From Saccharopolyspora oryzae (GTDB lineage Bacteria; Actinomycetota; Actinomycetes; Mycobacteriales; Pseudonocardiaceae): 64,000 nt of DNA. This document shows positions 9,075 through 20,623 of the stretch, one piece after another. Position 1 is the stretch's first letter, and each line of letters begins with the position of its first letter. A program made the position numbers and the translations under genes. The stretch covers positions 1-64,000 of the forward strand of contig NZ_JAQGLA010000007.1 of NCBI RefSeq assembly GCF_027853915.1. The letters run 5' to 3'. The notes under the pieces are model-generated. The model worked only from the letters and a program-made list of their open reading frames with translations, had not been told where the DNA came from and did no database searches.

Positions 9075-9671
9075 TCAGAACTGCTGGCGGCGGGTCCACT
9101 TCGGTCCGACGACTTCCCACTCCCTGCCCCAGGAACGGGATGCCAGTGCCTCTCCTACAGCTCGGACGCAGGTGACGAGCACGATGCACAGCACCTCTCC
9201 CGACACCAAAGCTCCGAATGCCGACATGGTGGCCGCCCCGCGGATCTGCCGTTCGCTCAGCGGAGGTGCCGAGAGCCGATCCGAGGTGTCGACCCACAGC
9301 TGGACCGCGCTGCCCACGTCGGCGCTCGGTGCCACCGCGGCCGTCGCGAAGTGCGGAGTTCCGTCCGCCCCCGTCCAGCGCACCTCGGCCGAGTAGTGCT
9401 GGGGCTTGACGTCGGGGGCGGTCCCGACTGCGTCGGCAATGTGAGGTTTGAGCACGGTCGCGTTGACCGGGTGCCGCGTGGCAGCGGCGGCTGCGGCAGC
9501 GCGCGAGGCCGCGTCGTACGACGTCTCCCCCACTACGACCGCCACCACCGGGACACCGAAGATGGCGAAGAGGACCAGTCCGAGAACCAACGTGGCGACG
9601 ACCTTGTCCAAGCGGCGCCGCAACGGATTCGACGTCAGCCCCATCGACCGCGCACACCGGCGAAGATTCAT
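9075..9671 (-). CDS. Rv1733c-like two-helix membrane protein
   Basis: 198 residues from ATG 9671, preceded by AGGAG. The layout matches the Rv1733c family of M. tuberculosis DosR-regulon proteins. It has a basic N-terminus (NPLRRRLDKV), a first membrane helix at about residues 24-48 (LVLGLVLFAIFGVPVVAVVV), an extracytoplasmic domain of about 110 residues with AEVRWTGADGTPHFATA and LWVDTSDRLSAPPLS, then a second membrane helix (SGEVLCIVLVTCVRAV) and a short cytoplasmic tail. Function is unknown in the family. A DosR-like box is centred about 62 bases upstream. Alternative start codons upstream would only lengthen the cytoplasmic tail. Confidence 0.82.
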   Translation of the reverse strand: MNLRRCARSMGLTSNPLRRRLDKVVATLVLGLVLFAIFGVPVVAVVVGETSYDAASRAAAAAAATRHPVNATVLKPHIADAVGTAPDVKPQHYSAEVRWTGADGTPHFATAAVAPSADVGSAVQLWVDTSDRLSAPPLSERQIRGAATMSAFGALVSGEVLCIVLVTCVRAVGEALASRSWGREWEVVGPKWTRRQQF

Positions 9672-9724
9672 CGGATGCTCCTGGAACGGACTGATTCCAG
9701 GCTGTTCGATTCGCGGTTCCCGCT

Positions 9725-9742
9725 TAAGAGTCCTTCGGCCCA
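9725..9742 (-). promoter_or_regulatory. DosR-like box upstream of the Rv1733c-like gene
   Basis: TAAGAGTCCTTCGGCCCA. The core GAGTCCTTCGGCCC fits G-R-G-N-C-N-W-W-N-G-N-C-M-C at all conserved positions, with the same spacing as the DosR box. It lies 54-71 bases upstream of ATG 9671 and just past the end of the ATPase operon. Found by eye comparison of upstream regions; binding is inferred. Confidence 0.55.
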
Positions 9743-9750
9743 GCAAACCG

Positions 9751-10380
9751 TCAGCTCGGCTCAGAACCGGGCGGTCGCCCTTCGTCGCGTGCCCACCTCC
9801 GCAACAAGACTTCCGACCGTTCCTGCTCTTCGAGTGCGAAGTCCGCGGCGATCAGGGCGGTTCGCAGCTTCGGGATCCAGTGCCGCCGCAGCATGCGCAC
9901 CCGCTGCCGGGTCGTGGCGATCTCGGCGCGGACGAGCCGCAGCGCCGTGCGGTCGGCGGCGTGCCGCAGCGCGACGTCGAGCGCGGTGTCGTGCGCTTCT
10001 GCCGCTTCGATCATCGCCGGACCGCACGGGACCGAGGTGCGCTCGTGGGACGGCGGGGTGCGGCTGACGCCGACCGGGTAGCGCACCCCCATCGACGCCG
10101 TCCAGTGCACGGACACGTCCACCGGCGATCCCGGATCCGCCAGGCGCAGCCCGCCTTGGCCACCGAGCAGGACTGCGCGGAGCAACCAGTCTTCGGCCGC
10201 CGCAGCCGACCGCGCCCAGTCCCGGCCGCTGGCTTCCGCGCGGGCCGCCAACTGGTGCTCCTCCTGCTGCAGGGCCCGCAACTTCTGGTCCAGCAGGGCA
10301 GCGCCGCGTTCGGCGACCTCCAGCCGGCGGCGCAGCCGCAAGCGGCCTGCGCGCCCCGGCGGAATCCTGATCTCGGCCAT
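9751..10380 (-). CDS. atpD: V/A-type ATPase subunit D (central stalk)
   Basis: 209 residues. The N-terminal motif IRIPPGRAGRLRLRRRLEVA and the long coiled-coil N- and C-termini (VAERGAALLDQKLRALQQEE; LRLVRAEIATTRQRVRMLRR) are those of subunit D, the rotor shaft that turns inside the A3B3 head. Family length is about 205-215, so it is full length. It is the last gene of the nine-gene operon, starting 5 bases after the subunit B stop. Start ATG 10380. Distinct from F-type gamma in sequence. Confidence 0.93.
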   Translation of the reverse strand: MAEIRIPPGRAGRLRLRRRLEVAERGAALLDQKLRALQQEEHQLAARAEASGRDWARSAAAAEDWLLRAVLLGGQGGLRLADPGSPVDVSVHWTASMGVRYPVGVSRTPPSHERTSVPCGPAMIEAAEAHDTALDVALRHAADRTALRLVRAEIATTRQRVRMLRRHWIPKLRTALIAADFALEEQERSEVLLRRWARDEGRPPGSEPS

Positions 10381-10385
10381 CCCGA

Positions 10386-11753
10386 TCACCCGGCTCGGTG
10401 GAGGTCGACGAGTTCGCGCGGCAGCATGGTCAGCTCGCGGACCGGGAGGTGCAGGAGCACCCGCCAGGCGCGGTCGAGCGTGTCGTCGAAGCTGCGGGAC
10501 TCGTCCGGGCGCTGGGCGACCAGGTCGCGCCGGAACGCCTCCTCGAACTCGAGGTAGGCCCGGTCGGTCCGGCTCAACGCCGTCGCTCCGATCAGGTCGG
10601 AGAGCTCCCGCACCTGCCGGGCCCGCGCGAGCGCCGCGACGAGCTGCGCGGCCACCGGCAGGTGGTCCGCGCGGGTCCGGTCCGGGCCCGCTCCAGCGCG
10701 CATGAGCCGGGACAGCGAGGACAGCGGGTCGACCGGCGGGTAACCGCTCCGCTCTCGCGACAGCACGACCTGGCCTTCGGTGATGTAGCCGGTCAGGTCG
10801 GGCACGGGGTGGGTGATGTCGCCGCCCGGCATGGTGAGCACGGGCAGCACCGTGACCGACCCCGCCCGGCCCCGGATCCGGCCGCACCGCTCGTAGATCG
10901 CGGCCAGGTCGCTGTAGAGGTAACCGGGGTAGGCGCGGCGCCCCGGGATCTCGCCCCGCGCCGCGGAGATCTCGCGGAGGGCCTCGGCGTAGCTGGTCAT
11001 GTCGCTGAGCACGACGAGCACGTGCCGGCCCGCGTCGAAGGCCAGTTCCTCGGCGATGGTCAGCGCCAGCCTCGGGGTGAGGATCCGCTCGATCACCGGC
11101 TCGTCGGCGGTGTTGACCAGCAGCACGAGCTCACCGGCGGCGGACCGGCGGGCCAGGGAGTCTCGGACGTGCGCGACGTCGCCGTGGGTCAGGCCCATGC
11201 CTGCGAACACCACCGAGAACGGCTCGCCCACGGCGGTGGCCTGCGCCGCGATCTGCGTCGCCAGCTCCAGGTGCGGCAGGCCCGGCGGGGAGAACACCGG
11301 CAGCTTCTGCCCGCGCACCAGCGTGGTCAAGGCGTCCACTGCGGACAGACCGGTGAGCACGGGTTCGGCCGGGGGTTCGCGGTGCACCGGGTTGATCGGC
11401 GCTCCCGACACCTCGGCCAGCCGTGCGCCGAACACCGGCGGTCCGCCGTCGACGGGGTCGCCGCGGCCGTTGCAGACGCGCCCCAGCCAGCCCGGCCCGA
11501 CCGGGATGCGCAGCGGTTCACCGGTGAACTCCACCTGGGTTCCGGCGGTGTCCATCCCGGCGGTGCCCTCCAGCACCTCGACGACGGCCAGGTCCCGGTC
11601 GGCCTCCAGCACGAGGCCGTGCCGGACCTCCCCGGTGGCCAGCCGGATCCGCGCGAACTCGTCCCAGCCGACGCCGCGCACCCCGGTGACGACCACCAGC
11701 GGGCCGCGCAGCTCGCGGATCCCGGTGTACTCGACGCGCGGCCCGGCGGTCAC
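10386..11753 (-). CDS. atpB: V/A-type ATPase subunit B (non-catalytic)
   Basis: 455 residues from GTG 11753, which overlaps the subunit A stop (GTGA). Recognisable B-subunit motifs are EFTGEPLRIPVGPGWLGRV, GRGDPVDGGPP, SAVDALTTLVRGQKLPVFS, VLSDMTSYAEALREISAAR and IPGRRAYPGYLYSDLA. As expected for a non-catalytic subunit, the Walker A lysine loop is absent; FSPPGLPHLELA stands in its place. It alternates with A subunits in the A3B3 head and helps form the nucleotide site at the interface. Length is normal. The operon order places it between A and D. Confidence 0.95.
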   Translation of the reverse strand: MTAGPRVEYTGIRELRGPLVVVTGVRGVGWDEFARIRLATGEVRHGLVLEADRDLAVVEVLEGTAGMDTAGTQVEFTGEPLRIPVGPGWLGRVCNGRGDPVDGGPPVFGARLAEVSGAPINPVHREPPAEPVLTGLSAVDALTTLVRGQKLPVFSPPGLPHLELATQIAAQATAVGEPFSVVFAGMGLTHGDVAHVRDSLARRSAAGELVLLVNTADEPVIERILTPRLALTIAEELAFDAGRHVLVVLSDMTSYAEALREISAARGEIPGRRAYPGYLYSDLAAIYERCGRIRGRAGSVTVLPVLTMPGGDITHPVPDLTGYITEGQVVLSRERSGYPPVDPLSSLSRLMRAGAGPDRTRADHLPVAAQLVAALARARQVRELSDLIGATALSRTDRAYLEFEEAFRRDLVAQRPDESRSFDDTLDRAWRVLLHLPVRELTMLPRELVDLHRAG

Positions 11754-13465
11754 GGCGCCAACTCCTGCAGCTGGGCGAGCACCGCACCGCACCGGCGCTC
11801 GGCTTCCGCCGCGTCGTGCGGGCCGACCTCTTCCCGCACGCGCGCCAGGGGCGTGAAGTCGAACTCCTCGACCGATTCGGCGGTGACCCCCGCCCCCACC
11901 AGGTGCTGGCACTCGTCGGCGACCGCCAGCACACCTTCCACCAGCGCCACCGCCTTCTCCGGCGGGCAGAACGAGTCCGATGTGGACAATGCGTTCTGCT
12001 GCAGGACCGCTTCGCGCAGCAACCGCCCGCCGAGCAGCACCACCCGCTCCCGCTCCGGCAGCGCACCGACCCCGACGAGCTCGGCGAACTCGGCCAGCCG
12101 ATCGGACTCGGCGAGCAGGTCCACCACCCGGGCGCGGCGCCGGGACCAGCCCGGATCACCGGACCGCTCCTGGTGGCGCGCCACGAGTTCGGCATCCCGG
12201 GAGAACGACTCCGACCACGACACCGCCGGGTAGTGCCGCGCGTAGGCCAGATCCCGGTCGAGCGCCCACCGGCACCGCACGAACCGCTCGGTGTGGACGG
12301 TCACCGGCTCCGTGACGTCCCCGCCCGGCGGGGACACCGCGCCCAGGATGGTCACCGACCCCGCCGATCCGCCGAGCGCATCGACGGCTCCGGCCCGCTC
12401 GTAGAACGCCGCCAGCGCCGACGCCAGATCGGCGGGGTACCCCTCCTCCGCGGGTAGCGCCCCGGTGCGGGAGGCGAACTCGCGCAGCGCTTCGGCCCAG
12501 CGGGAGGTGGAGTCGGCGATGACCACGACGTCGTGGCCCATGTCGCGGAAGTGCTCGGCGACGGTGACCCCGGTGTAGATGCTGGCTTCCCGAGCCATCA
12601 TCGGCATGTTCGAGGTGTTGGCGATGACCACCGTGCGATCGGCGAGCCGCCCGCCGGTGCGCGGATCGTCGAGCGCGAACAGCTCGGCGACGATCTCGGC
12701 CATCTCGTTGCCGCGCTCCCCGCAACCGACGTAGACGATCACGTCGGCGTCGCACCACTTGGCCACCTGCTGCAGCAGCACGGTCTTGCCGGTGCCGAAA
12801 CCTCCCGGAACCCCAGCTGTGCTGCCACGCGCGACGGGGAACAGCACGTCCAGCACGCGCTGTCCCGTGTGCAGGGGCCCGACCTCCTCACGCCTCCCCC
12901 GGTGCGGGCGCGGACGGCGCACCGGCCAGTCGGTCCACAAGCCCACCGGTGTCTCGTCGACCTTCGCGATCACAGCGTCCTGCGGCTGCTCGCCCTCAGC
13001 CAGTTCCTGCACCGCGCCGGCGATGCCCGGCGGCACAAGCACTCGGTACTCCGGCGGCCCGACGTCCCGCACGACGCCGAGCACATCTCCCGCTGCCACG
13101 TGGTCGCCCACCGCCGTTCGCGGCTCGAACTGCCACGTTCTCGTCGCCTCCGGCTGGCCTGCTCCCGCGACCAGGAACGTAGGTGCTGTGGATAGGGGGC
13201 GCAGCAGGCCGTCGAAGACGTTGCCGAGCAAGCCGGGGCCGAGGTGGGCGACCAGCGGGGTTCCCCTCGGCAGCACCGGTCCGCCGGGTGCGAGCCCACC
13301 GGTGTACTCGTAGGCCTGCACGGTGACGACGCCGTCGCGGACCGCCACGACCTCGCCCGGCAGGCCTGCGGGGCCGAGCGCGACCAGCTCCGACATCGCG
13401 ACCGGCCCCAGCCCGTCGACCTCCACCAGGGGCCCGGCGACCCGCCTGACCCGCCCGGCGCTCAT
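11750..13465 (-). CDS. atpA: V/A-type ATPase catalytic subunit A
   Basis: 571 residues from ATG 13465 (ATGA overlap with subunit E; a GTG nine bases upstream is less likely). Walker A GGFGTGKT is at residues 221-228, with the catalytic-glutamate region GCGERGNEM near 248-256. Other A-subunit signatures are SNMPMMAREASIYTG, DSTSRWAEALREFASRTGALP and EEGYPADLASALAAFYERAG. The non-homologous insertion typical of A subunits lies at about residues 100-190. This is the ATP-hydrolysing or ATP-making subunit. Length is normal for A-type enzymes. Its presence with all partner subunits argues for a working rotary enzyme rather than a relic. Confidence 0.96.
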   Translation of the reverse strand: MSAGRVRRVAGPLVEVDGLGPVAMSELVALGPAGLPGEVVAVRDGVVTVQAYEYTGGLAPGGPVLPRGTPLVAHLGPGLLGNVFDGLLRPLSTAPTFLVAGAGQPEATRTWQFEPRTAVGDHVAAGDVLGVVRDVGPPEYRVLVPPGIAGAVQELAEGEQPQDAVIAKVDETPVGLWTDWPVRRPRPHRGRREEVGPLHTGQRVLDVLFPVARGSTAGVPGGFGTGKTVLLQQVAKWCDADVIVYVGCGERGNEMAEIVAELFALDDPRTGGRLADRTVVIANTSNMPMMAREASIYTGVTVAEHFRDMGHDVVVIADSTSRWAEALREFASRTGALPAEEGYPADLASALAAFYERAGAVDALGGSAGSVTILGAVSPPGGDVTEPVTVHTERFVRCRWALDRDLAYARHYPAVSWSESFSRDAELVARHQERSGDPGWSRRRARVVDLLAESDRLAEFAELVGVGALPERERVVLLGGRLLREAVLQQNALSTSDSFCPPEKAVALVEGVLAVADECQHLVGAGVTAESVEEFDFTPLARVREEVGPHDAAEAERRCGAVLAQLQELAP

Positions 13466-13961
13466 GGCGTCCACAGCCGTTCCACGTCGGCCCCCAGTTC
13501 CTCGACCGCGCGCGCCGCGGCCGTCCGGAAGCTGAGATCCACCAGTCGCCCCGGCACCCGCCCGATCACGCCGCCACCGGGTGCGTCGACCACCTCCGCC
13601 TCGCTGCCGAGAGCCGATCGCACCCTGCCCCGCAACCGATCCCGCAGCGCCTGGTCGTCCAGCTGGGAGAGCCGGGCGGTGACCTCACCGATCAGTTCCT
13701 CGAAGACCTCGCGCTGCGCGGCCAGCTCGACCGCACGCTCGGACCGACGGCGCCGGGCCTCTTCCGCGCTGCGTGCGGCTGCGGCGTCCTCGCGACCCCG
13801 CGCAACCGCTTCGTCGACGGCGGCGCTGCTGGCCTCCCGAGCCTCGGCGATCAAGGTTTCGGCTTCCCGGCGTGCGACACGCAGTTCCGCGTCGGCCTCG
13901 CGCTGGGCTCGCGCGATCACGCCATCGCGCAGCGGAACCAGTGCATTCCGCATCGGGGCGG

Positions 13962-13965
<4 letters not shown>
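13462..13965 (-). CDS. atpE: V/A-type ATPase subunit E (peripheral stalk)
   Basis: 167 residues from ATG 13965, overlapping the subunit F stop by ATGA; its own stop overlaps subunit A. An Ala/Arg/Glu-rich coiled coil occupies about residues 15-90 (AQREADAELRVARREAETLI). It is followed by a small alpha/beta domain (GGGVIGRVPGRLVDLSFRTA) that caps the A3B3 head. Archaeal E subunits are about 185-200 residues, so this one is slightly compact. It pairs with the coiled-coil subunit encoded at the start of the operon to form the stator. Assignment rests on position and fold pattern more than on sharp motifs. Confidence 0.82.
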
Positions 13966-15979
<2,014 letters not shown>

Positions 15980-15993
<14 letters not shown>

Positions 15994-16891
15994 CGAAGGC
16001 CTCCAACGGTCGACCACCTCGAGCCGAGATCTCCAGCGCAGCCCGCACCTTCCGGGCATCCACCCCCAGCAACACCGCGCACCCGACCACAACGTCCGGC
16101 CCGAACCCGGTCGTCCGCAACAGCTTGAGGGCGTCCCGGGCCACTCGGTCCCACCAGCGGACCTCCGCCCGCCACAGCTCACCCGGACCGTCCACATCGG
16201 ACAGAACCCATCGCGCGTCGCCGCGCAGCCGGGCCCGCAGGTCGGCGAACGAAGCGGATCCGACGGCATCGGCGCCGAGCAGGACGGCAGCTCGGCGGAC
16301 GGCCGGTTCCGCCAGCGGCTGTTCGGCGAGGAAGCGCTCGCGGGCGAAAAGCAGCGCGGCGCCACCAGCTGCCCAGTCCTGCGCTCGCGGCACGCGCTCG
16401 GCCACCCGCACCGCCCACGCGAACTGCACTCCCACGGCGATCGTCCGGGGATCCGATCCACCGGGATCACCCCACGGCGACGCGGCGAGCTCCTCCCGCA
16501 TCTGCTCCGGGCTCGCCGCCCGAGCCAACCTCGGCCACGACACGGCCAGCGAACCCAGCAGGTACGGCGGAGTCCCCGGCTGCTGGACCTGCTCCACGAC
16601 GTTGGCCACCTCGAACCAGCCCGCCAGCGCCCGCACCGACTCCGCACCTTCGCGGGGCAACCAACCCGCCAGCACGCGCAGGTGCCACAGCACCGTCGCA
16701 GCCACTGCCCGCTGGGCGTCCTCCAGCGATTGGCCGGGACGAATCCCGCGCTGGTACGGCCCTGCCGCGAGCTGCTGCAACACCTCCTCCAACGAAGCGC
16801 GCGACGCCAGTTCCCGCGCACCACCCGCTCCCACGCGGCGGCTGAGCATCGACCTGGCCCGCACGCACCCGGCGCTCCACGCCGCACTCAT
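15980..16891 (-). CDS. atpC: V/A-type ATPase subunit C (rotor-to-central-stalk socket)
   Basis: 303 residues from ATG 16891 (ATGA overlap with the first operon gene). The protein is helical and Ala/Arg-rich with the repeated-bundle pattern of the C/d (AC39) family: SMLSRRVGAGGARELA, LEEVLQQLAAGPY, AVAATVLWHLRVLAGWLPRE, WFEVANVVEQV. It sits as a cap joining the K ring to the D-F shaft. Family length is about 320-350, so it is slightly short. The divergence from archaeal sequences is high; identity is supported mainly by operon position and these motifs. It overlaps subunit I by 14 bases. Confidence 0.85.
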
Positions 16892-17334
16892 GGCGTGGTC
16901 TCCGGCGATTCGCCGAGAGCCGTCAGCGCCACGGCCACGGCTCGATCGGCCATCGCCGGCATGCGTTCACGGGCAAGCGCCTTCAACTCGTCCGCAGCGC
17001 GGTCCGCCGATGCGGCAGTGCGCACCGATTCCGCCGCGGACTGCCGGTACGCCTCGGACACGACCGCTGCACGCGCCTCGGCCGCCCGCATCCCGGAATC
17101 GGCGACGATCGCGTCCGCCTGCTCCCGCGCCCGCTGCCGAACCAGCTCGGCCTCCTGCCGCCCCGCCGCGCGGATCCGCTCCGCCTCGGCCTCGGTGTCC
17201 GCCAGCAGTTCGAACACCGGTGCCAGCTCAGCGGCCAACTCCGCCACGCGATCGGCAGGCACTCCTCTACGGGCCGCAGCGCCGGGCGTGCCCGCTGGGC
17301 GGAAGCGCTCGAAGAACCGGCGAAGTCGCAGCAT
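16888..17334 (-). CDS. V/A-type ATPase G/H-like peripheral stalk subunit
   Basis: 148 residues, first gene of the operon, from ATG 17334 with AGGGGGAC six bases upstream. A basic N-terminus (MLRLRRFFERFRP) is followed by an almost uninterrupted coiled coil at about residues 30-130 (LLADTEAEAERIRAAGRQEA, AADELKALARERMPAMADRA). Archaeal and Thermus operons begin with such a G/H subunit, which pairs with E to make the stator. Sequence alone would not prove function, but length, coil and position agree. A weak DosR-like box lies 27-44 bases upstream. Confidence 0.78.
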   Translation of the reverse strand: MLRLRRFFERFRPAGTPGAAARRGVPADRVAELAAELAPVFELLADTEAEAERIRAAGRQEAELVRQRAREQADAIVADSGMRAAEARAAVVSEAYRQSAAESVRTAASADRAADELKALARERMPAMADRAVAVALTALGESPETTP

Positions 17335-17360
17335 CCCGCGTCCCCCTCACACGCGGTCTG

Positions 17361-17378
17361 AATGCACCGATGGTCGCG
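17361..17378 (-). promoter_or_regulatory. Weak DosR-like box in front of the V/A-ATPase operon
   Basis: AATGCACCGATGGTCGCG. It matches the box pattern except at one conserved G (A instead), with the WW centre AT. Distance to the first operon start is 27 bases, nearly the same as for the CtpF and DUF3040 sites. Because the genome is GC-rich, a five-of-six match could be chance, so this is the least certain of the boxes. Confidence 0.3.
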
Positions 17379-17403
17379 CAGACCACCCACCCGCGCACAC
17401 CGT

Positions 17404-20190
17404 TCATCCACCTCGGCCGGCGCCTTCGTCCACGGGCCGGTTGCGGCGCAGGAAGTACTTGCGCAGCTCGTCGGCTCCCCAGACCACAACGGGGAAGGCG
17501 ATCAGCAGCAGGAGGTCCTCAGGTGGGAGCGGTGCGGTGCCGAGCAGCGCCTGCAGCGGCGGGGCGTAGACGAACACGGCGACGATGACGATCTCCCCCG
17601 CGATCGCGGCCAGCAGGTAGGGGTTGGACAGCACACCGACCGAACGCAGCGAGGCGCTCTGGGTGCGAACGGCGAACGCGGTGCCGATCTGACCGGCGAC
17701 CATGCCGAGGAAGGCCATCGTCGTCGCCTGCTGGTACGCGTGGTGCAGCGGTCGTCCCGGGTCGACGGCGGCACCGGGATGCCAACCCGCTTTTACCAGC
17801 ACGTAGAAGAAGCCGCCCAGCTGCAGGACCGCGACGACGAGCCCGAGGAACAGCCACGCGCGCAGGAGCATCGGAGGGCGGATCACCCCTTCCACCCGGG
17901 GTCGGGGCGCCCGCTGCATGATCCCCGGCTCAGCGGGCTCGCGGCTGAGCGCCAGCGCTGGCAGCGTCTCGCTGCCCACGTCGAAGGCGAGTATCTGCAG
18001 GATCGTCAGGGGAAGCGGGATCGCACCGCCGCTGAGCGCGAAGACCAGGAACGGCACGGTCTCCGGTGTGGCGTGGGCGAAGATGTAAATGATGAACTTG
18101 CGGACGTTGTCGTAGATCCTCCGCCCAGCCCGGACCGCAGCGACGATCGACGCGAAGTTGTCGTCGGTCAGCACCATCGTCGCGGCCTCCCGCGCGACGT
18201 CGGTGCCGGAACGCCCCATCGCCACTCCGATGTCGGCCCGGCGCAGCGCCGGGGCGTCGTTGACCCCGTCACCGGTCATGGCGACCACGTGCCCTTGTTC
18301 GCGCAACGCGTTGGCGACGTGCAACTTCGCTTCCGGGGATGCGCGGGCGAAGATGACCTCCGGTTCGCCGCGCAGCAAGGAGTCCAGCTCGACGTCGTGC
18401 AGCTCGGCGCTGACGACCGCGGGGTGCTCGCCGGTGATGCCCACGCGTCGGGCGATCGCCGCAGCCGTCTTCGGGTGGTCGCCGGTGATCACGATGATGC
18501 GGATACCGGCCGTGCGGCAGTGCGCGACCGCCTCGGCGACACCGGCGCGCGGTGGATCCAGCATGGCGACCAGGCCGACGAAGCAGAGCTCGCGCTCGGC
18601 GTCCCCGCGCCGGTGCGGCGGTCGCTTCCCCGCCGGTAGCGCGCGTTGCGCCAGCGCCAGGACCCGGAGCCCGCCGGAGGCGAAACGATCGACCTGACCG
18701 GTGATGCGGGATCGCTCGGCAGCATCGAGCGGGGCTTCGCTCCCCCGTTCGTCCAGCCACGAAGTGCACAGCGGGACGAGTGCTTCCGGTGCGCCCTTGG
18801 CGTGCACGGCCAGGCCGCCGTCGTGCACGTCGATGGTCGACATGAGCTTCAGCTCGGGGTCGAAGTGGAACTGCCAGCGGCGCATCGCTTCGCGCTCGGC
18901 CACCTCGGTGTTCACCCCCACCTCGTGTGCCGCCTCGAGGAGCGCGACCTCGGTCGGATCCCCGCTCGGCTGCTCGCCGTCGGACAACCGGGCGTTGTTG
19001 CACGCCGCAGCGACGCGGCCGAGGGCACGCACCGCGGAGTCGGGCTCCCGCCGGCCCGCGTCGAGGTCGACCTGACCGGCAGCCGTCCAGACCGCGGTGG
19101 GGTGCATCCGGTTCTCGGTCAGCGTTCCGGTCTTGTCGGTGCAGATGACATCGGTCGAGCCCAGGGTTTCCACCGCGGACAGCCGCTTCACCAACGCCCC
19201 GTACGACGACGCCAAAGCACGCACCGCGACAGCCAGAGCGAGCGTGATGACCGGCAGCAGGCCCTCCGGCACCATCCCGGCCAGCAGCCCCGCAGCGAAG
19301 ACGAGCGAATTGACCAGCGACAGGTGCGCACCGAGCGTGGCCAACGGGATGAACGCCAGGACCAGCGCCACCGACACCGCCGCGATCAACCACGCCACCC
19401 GGCGGACCTGCCGCTCCAGCGGACTCAGCTCCTGCTCCACGCGCTCGGACAGCGCGGCGATCCGCCCCAGCTCGGTGTGCGCGCCGGTCGCGTAGACCAC
19501 GCCGTGCGCCTCGCCCCCGGTGCAGTTGGTCCCGCTGAAGACCAGATCGTGCGCCGCGAGCACCGGAACGTCGACGTCGAGCATGGACGCCGAGCGCAAC
19601 GCGGGCACCGATTCGCCCGTCAACGCCGCCATGTCCACCTCGACAGCGCCCGCCAGCAGCCGGATGTCGGCGGCGACGCGATCCCCTTCCGCGATGACCA
19701 CGATGTCGCCCGGCACCAGTTCCGCGGCGTCGACCTCCCGGGGCGAACCGTCGCGCACCGCCCGGGCCTGCAACGGCAAGTACTTCGCCAGGGCTTCGAC
19801 GGCCCGCTCGGCCTCCACCTCCTGCACGAAGGCGAACGCGGCGTTGAGCACGATGATCAGGAGCACCGCCACCGCGACGACCTGCGAACCCACGACCCAG
19901 AGCAGAACCGCAGCGAGCCACAGCAGCAGCGCCAGCGGGTGGGTGAACTGGCGCGCCAGCTCCCCCGGCCACCGCAGCCCGCCCCGCCGTTGCAGCTCGT
20001 TCCGCCCGTACTGCACGAGGCGGCGCTGCGCTTCCGCGCTCGTCAGCCCCCTGCGCGAACTGCGCAAGTCACGCAGGAGCAACTGCGCGGCCTCCTCCGG
20101 ATCCAAATCAGGTGGCCGCACCCACGAATCGCGTTGGCTCCTCATCAATCCCCGACCAACCGCTCTCGACGAACCGAGCTCCGTGTCCAT
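17404..20190 (-). CDS. ctpF: P-type cation-transporting ATPase, CtpF-like (P2 type)
   Basis: 928 residues from ATG 20190; GTG 20196 is better spaced from GGGGAGGG and is nearly equivalent. In order: cytoplasmic N-terminus, two membrane helices (about 85-122), actuator domain with TGES at 191-194, a membrane pair with PEGLLP at 308-313, phosphorylation aspartate D352 in DKTGT, nucleotide domain ([10 protein letters not shown]), hinge [20 protein letters not shown], then a C-terminal membrane bundle. There is no heavy-metal domain or CPx motif, so Ca2+ or another alkaline/alkaline-earth cation is expected. The closest named relative in layout is mycobacterial CtpF, a DosR-regulon member. Transcribed toward the ATPase operon, 69 bases apart. 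Confidence 0.92.
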   Translation of the reverse strand: MDTELGSSRAVGRGLMRSQRDSWVRPPDLDPEEAAQLLLRDLRSSRRGLTSAEAQRRLVQYGRNELQRRGGLRWPGELARQFTHPLALLLWLAAVLLWVVGSQVVAVAVLLIIVLNAAFAFVQEVEAERAVEALAKYLPLQARAVRDGSPREVDAAELVPGDIVVIAEGDRVAADIRLLAGAVEVDMAALTGESVPALRSASMLDVDVPVLAAHDLVFSGTNCTGGEAHGVVYATGAHTELGRIAALSERVEQELSPLERQVRRVAWLIAAVSVALVLAFIPLATLGAHLSLVNSLVFAAGLLAGMVPEGLLPVITLALAVAVRALASSYGALVKRLSAVETLGSTDVICTDKTGTLTENRMHPTAVWTAAGQVDLDAGRREPDSAVRALGRVAAACNNARLSDGEQPSGDPTEVALLEAAHEVGVNTEVAEREAMRRWQFHFDPELKLMSTIDVHDGGLAVHAKGAPEALVPLCTSWLDERGSEAPLDAAERSRITGQVDRFASGGLRVLALAQRALPAGKRPPHRRGDAERELCFVGLVAMLDPPRAGVAEAVAHCRTAGIRIIVITGDHPKTAAAIARRVGITGEHPAVVSAELHDVELDSLLRGEPEVIFARASPEAKLHVANALREQGHVVAMTGDGVNDAPALRRADIGVAMGRSGTDVAREAATMVLTDDNFASIVAAVRAGRRIYDNVRKFIIYIFAHATPETVPFLVFALSGGAIPLPLTILQILAFDVGSETLPALALSREPAEPGIMQRAPRPRVEGVIRPPMLLRAWLFLGLVVAVLQLGGFFYVLVKAGWHPGAAVDPGRPLHHAYQQATTMAFLGMVAGQIGTAFAVRTQSASLRSVGVLSNPYLLAAIAGEIVIVAVFVYAPPLQALLGTAPLPPEDLLLLIAFPVVVWGADELRKYFLRRNRPVDEGAGRGG

Positions 20191-20214
20191 GCTCACCACG
20201 AGCCCTCCCCGGGC

Positions 20215-20232
20215 CCAGAGCCGAACGCCACC
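20215..20232 (-). promoter_or_regulatory. DosR-like box upstream of ctpF
   Basis: CCAGAGCCGAACGCCACC, matching all conserved box positions, 25-42 bases upstream of ATG 20190. The same intergenic region serves the divergent NadE-like remnant. Confidence 0.55.
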
Positions 20233-20305
20233 ACACCGCCTGGCGCATCCACCGTGCTGGGCGAGACTGGAAAGGCTCGTTGGACCGCACACCGGGGTGT
20301 CCTCG

Positions 20306-20614
20306 ATGGCTGGATTCGAATCTCTGTACCGGCACGGTTTCGCACGGGTCGCCGCAGGCGTGCCCGTGGTCGGCGGTGCCGACCCCGAGCTCAACGCCGA
20401 CCGCACCATCGAGCTGGCACGACGCGCGGCCGCCGACCACGCGGTGCTCGCGCTCTTCCCCGCCCAGAGCAGCCAGTTCAAGCGCTCGGCACTGCCCAAC
20501 GGCCCCAAGATCGGCTCCGGTGGCGCGCTGTCACCGCGCGGCGACTGGCGCGCCCCCAGCGACGCCACCGCCCGCGCGTGGCTCGACGAACTGGACCGCG
20601 ACGTCCCCGGCTGA
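20306..20614 (+). pseudogene. Truncated N-terminus of glutamine-dependent NAD synthetase
   Basis: 102 codons from ATG 20306. The first 55 residues ([40 protein letters not shown]) match the start of the nitrilase-like glutaminase domain of actinobacterial NadE. There the sequence continues FPEL, whose glutamate is catalytic; here it reads FPAQSS and the similarity ends. The remaining 45 residues ([14 protein letters not shown]...) are unrelated to NadE. The synthetase domain is absent. It is a remnant, or a small protein built from one. It sits between ctpF (divergent) and the MgtC-like gene, which starts 10 bases after its stop. Confidence 0.65.
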
Positions 20615-20623
20615 CGGTGCCCG

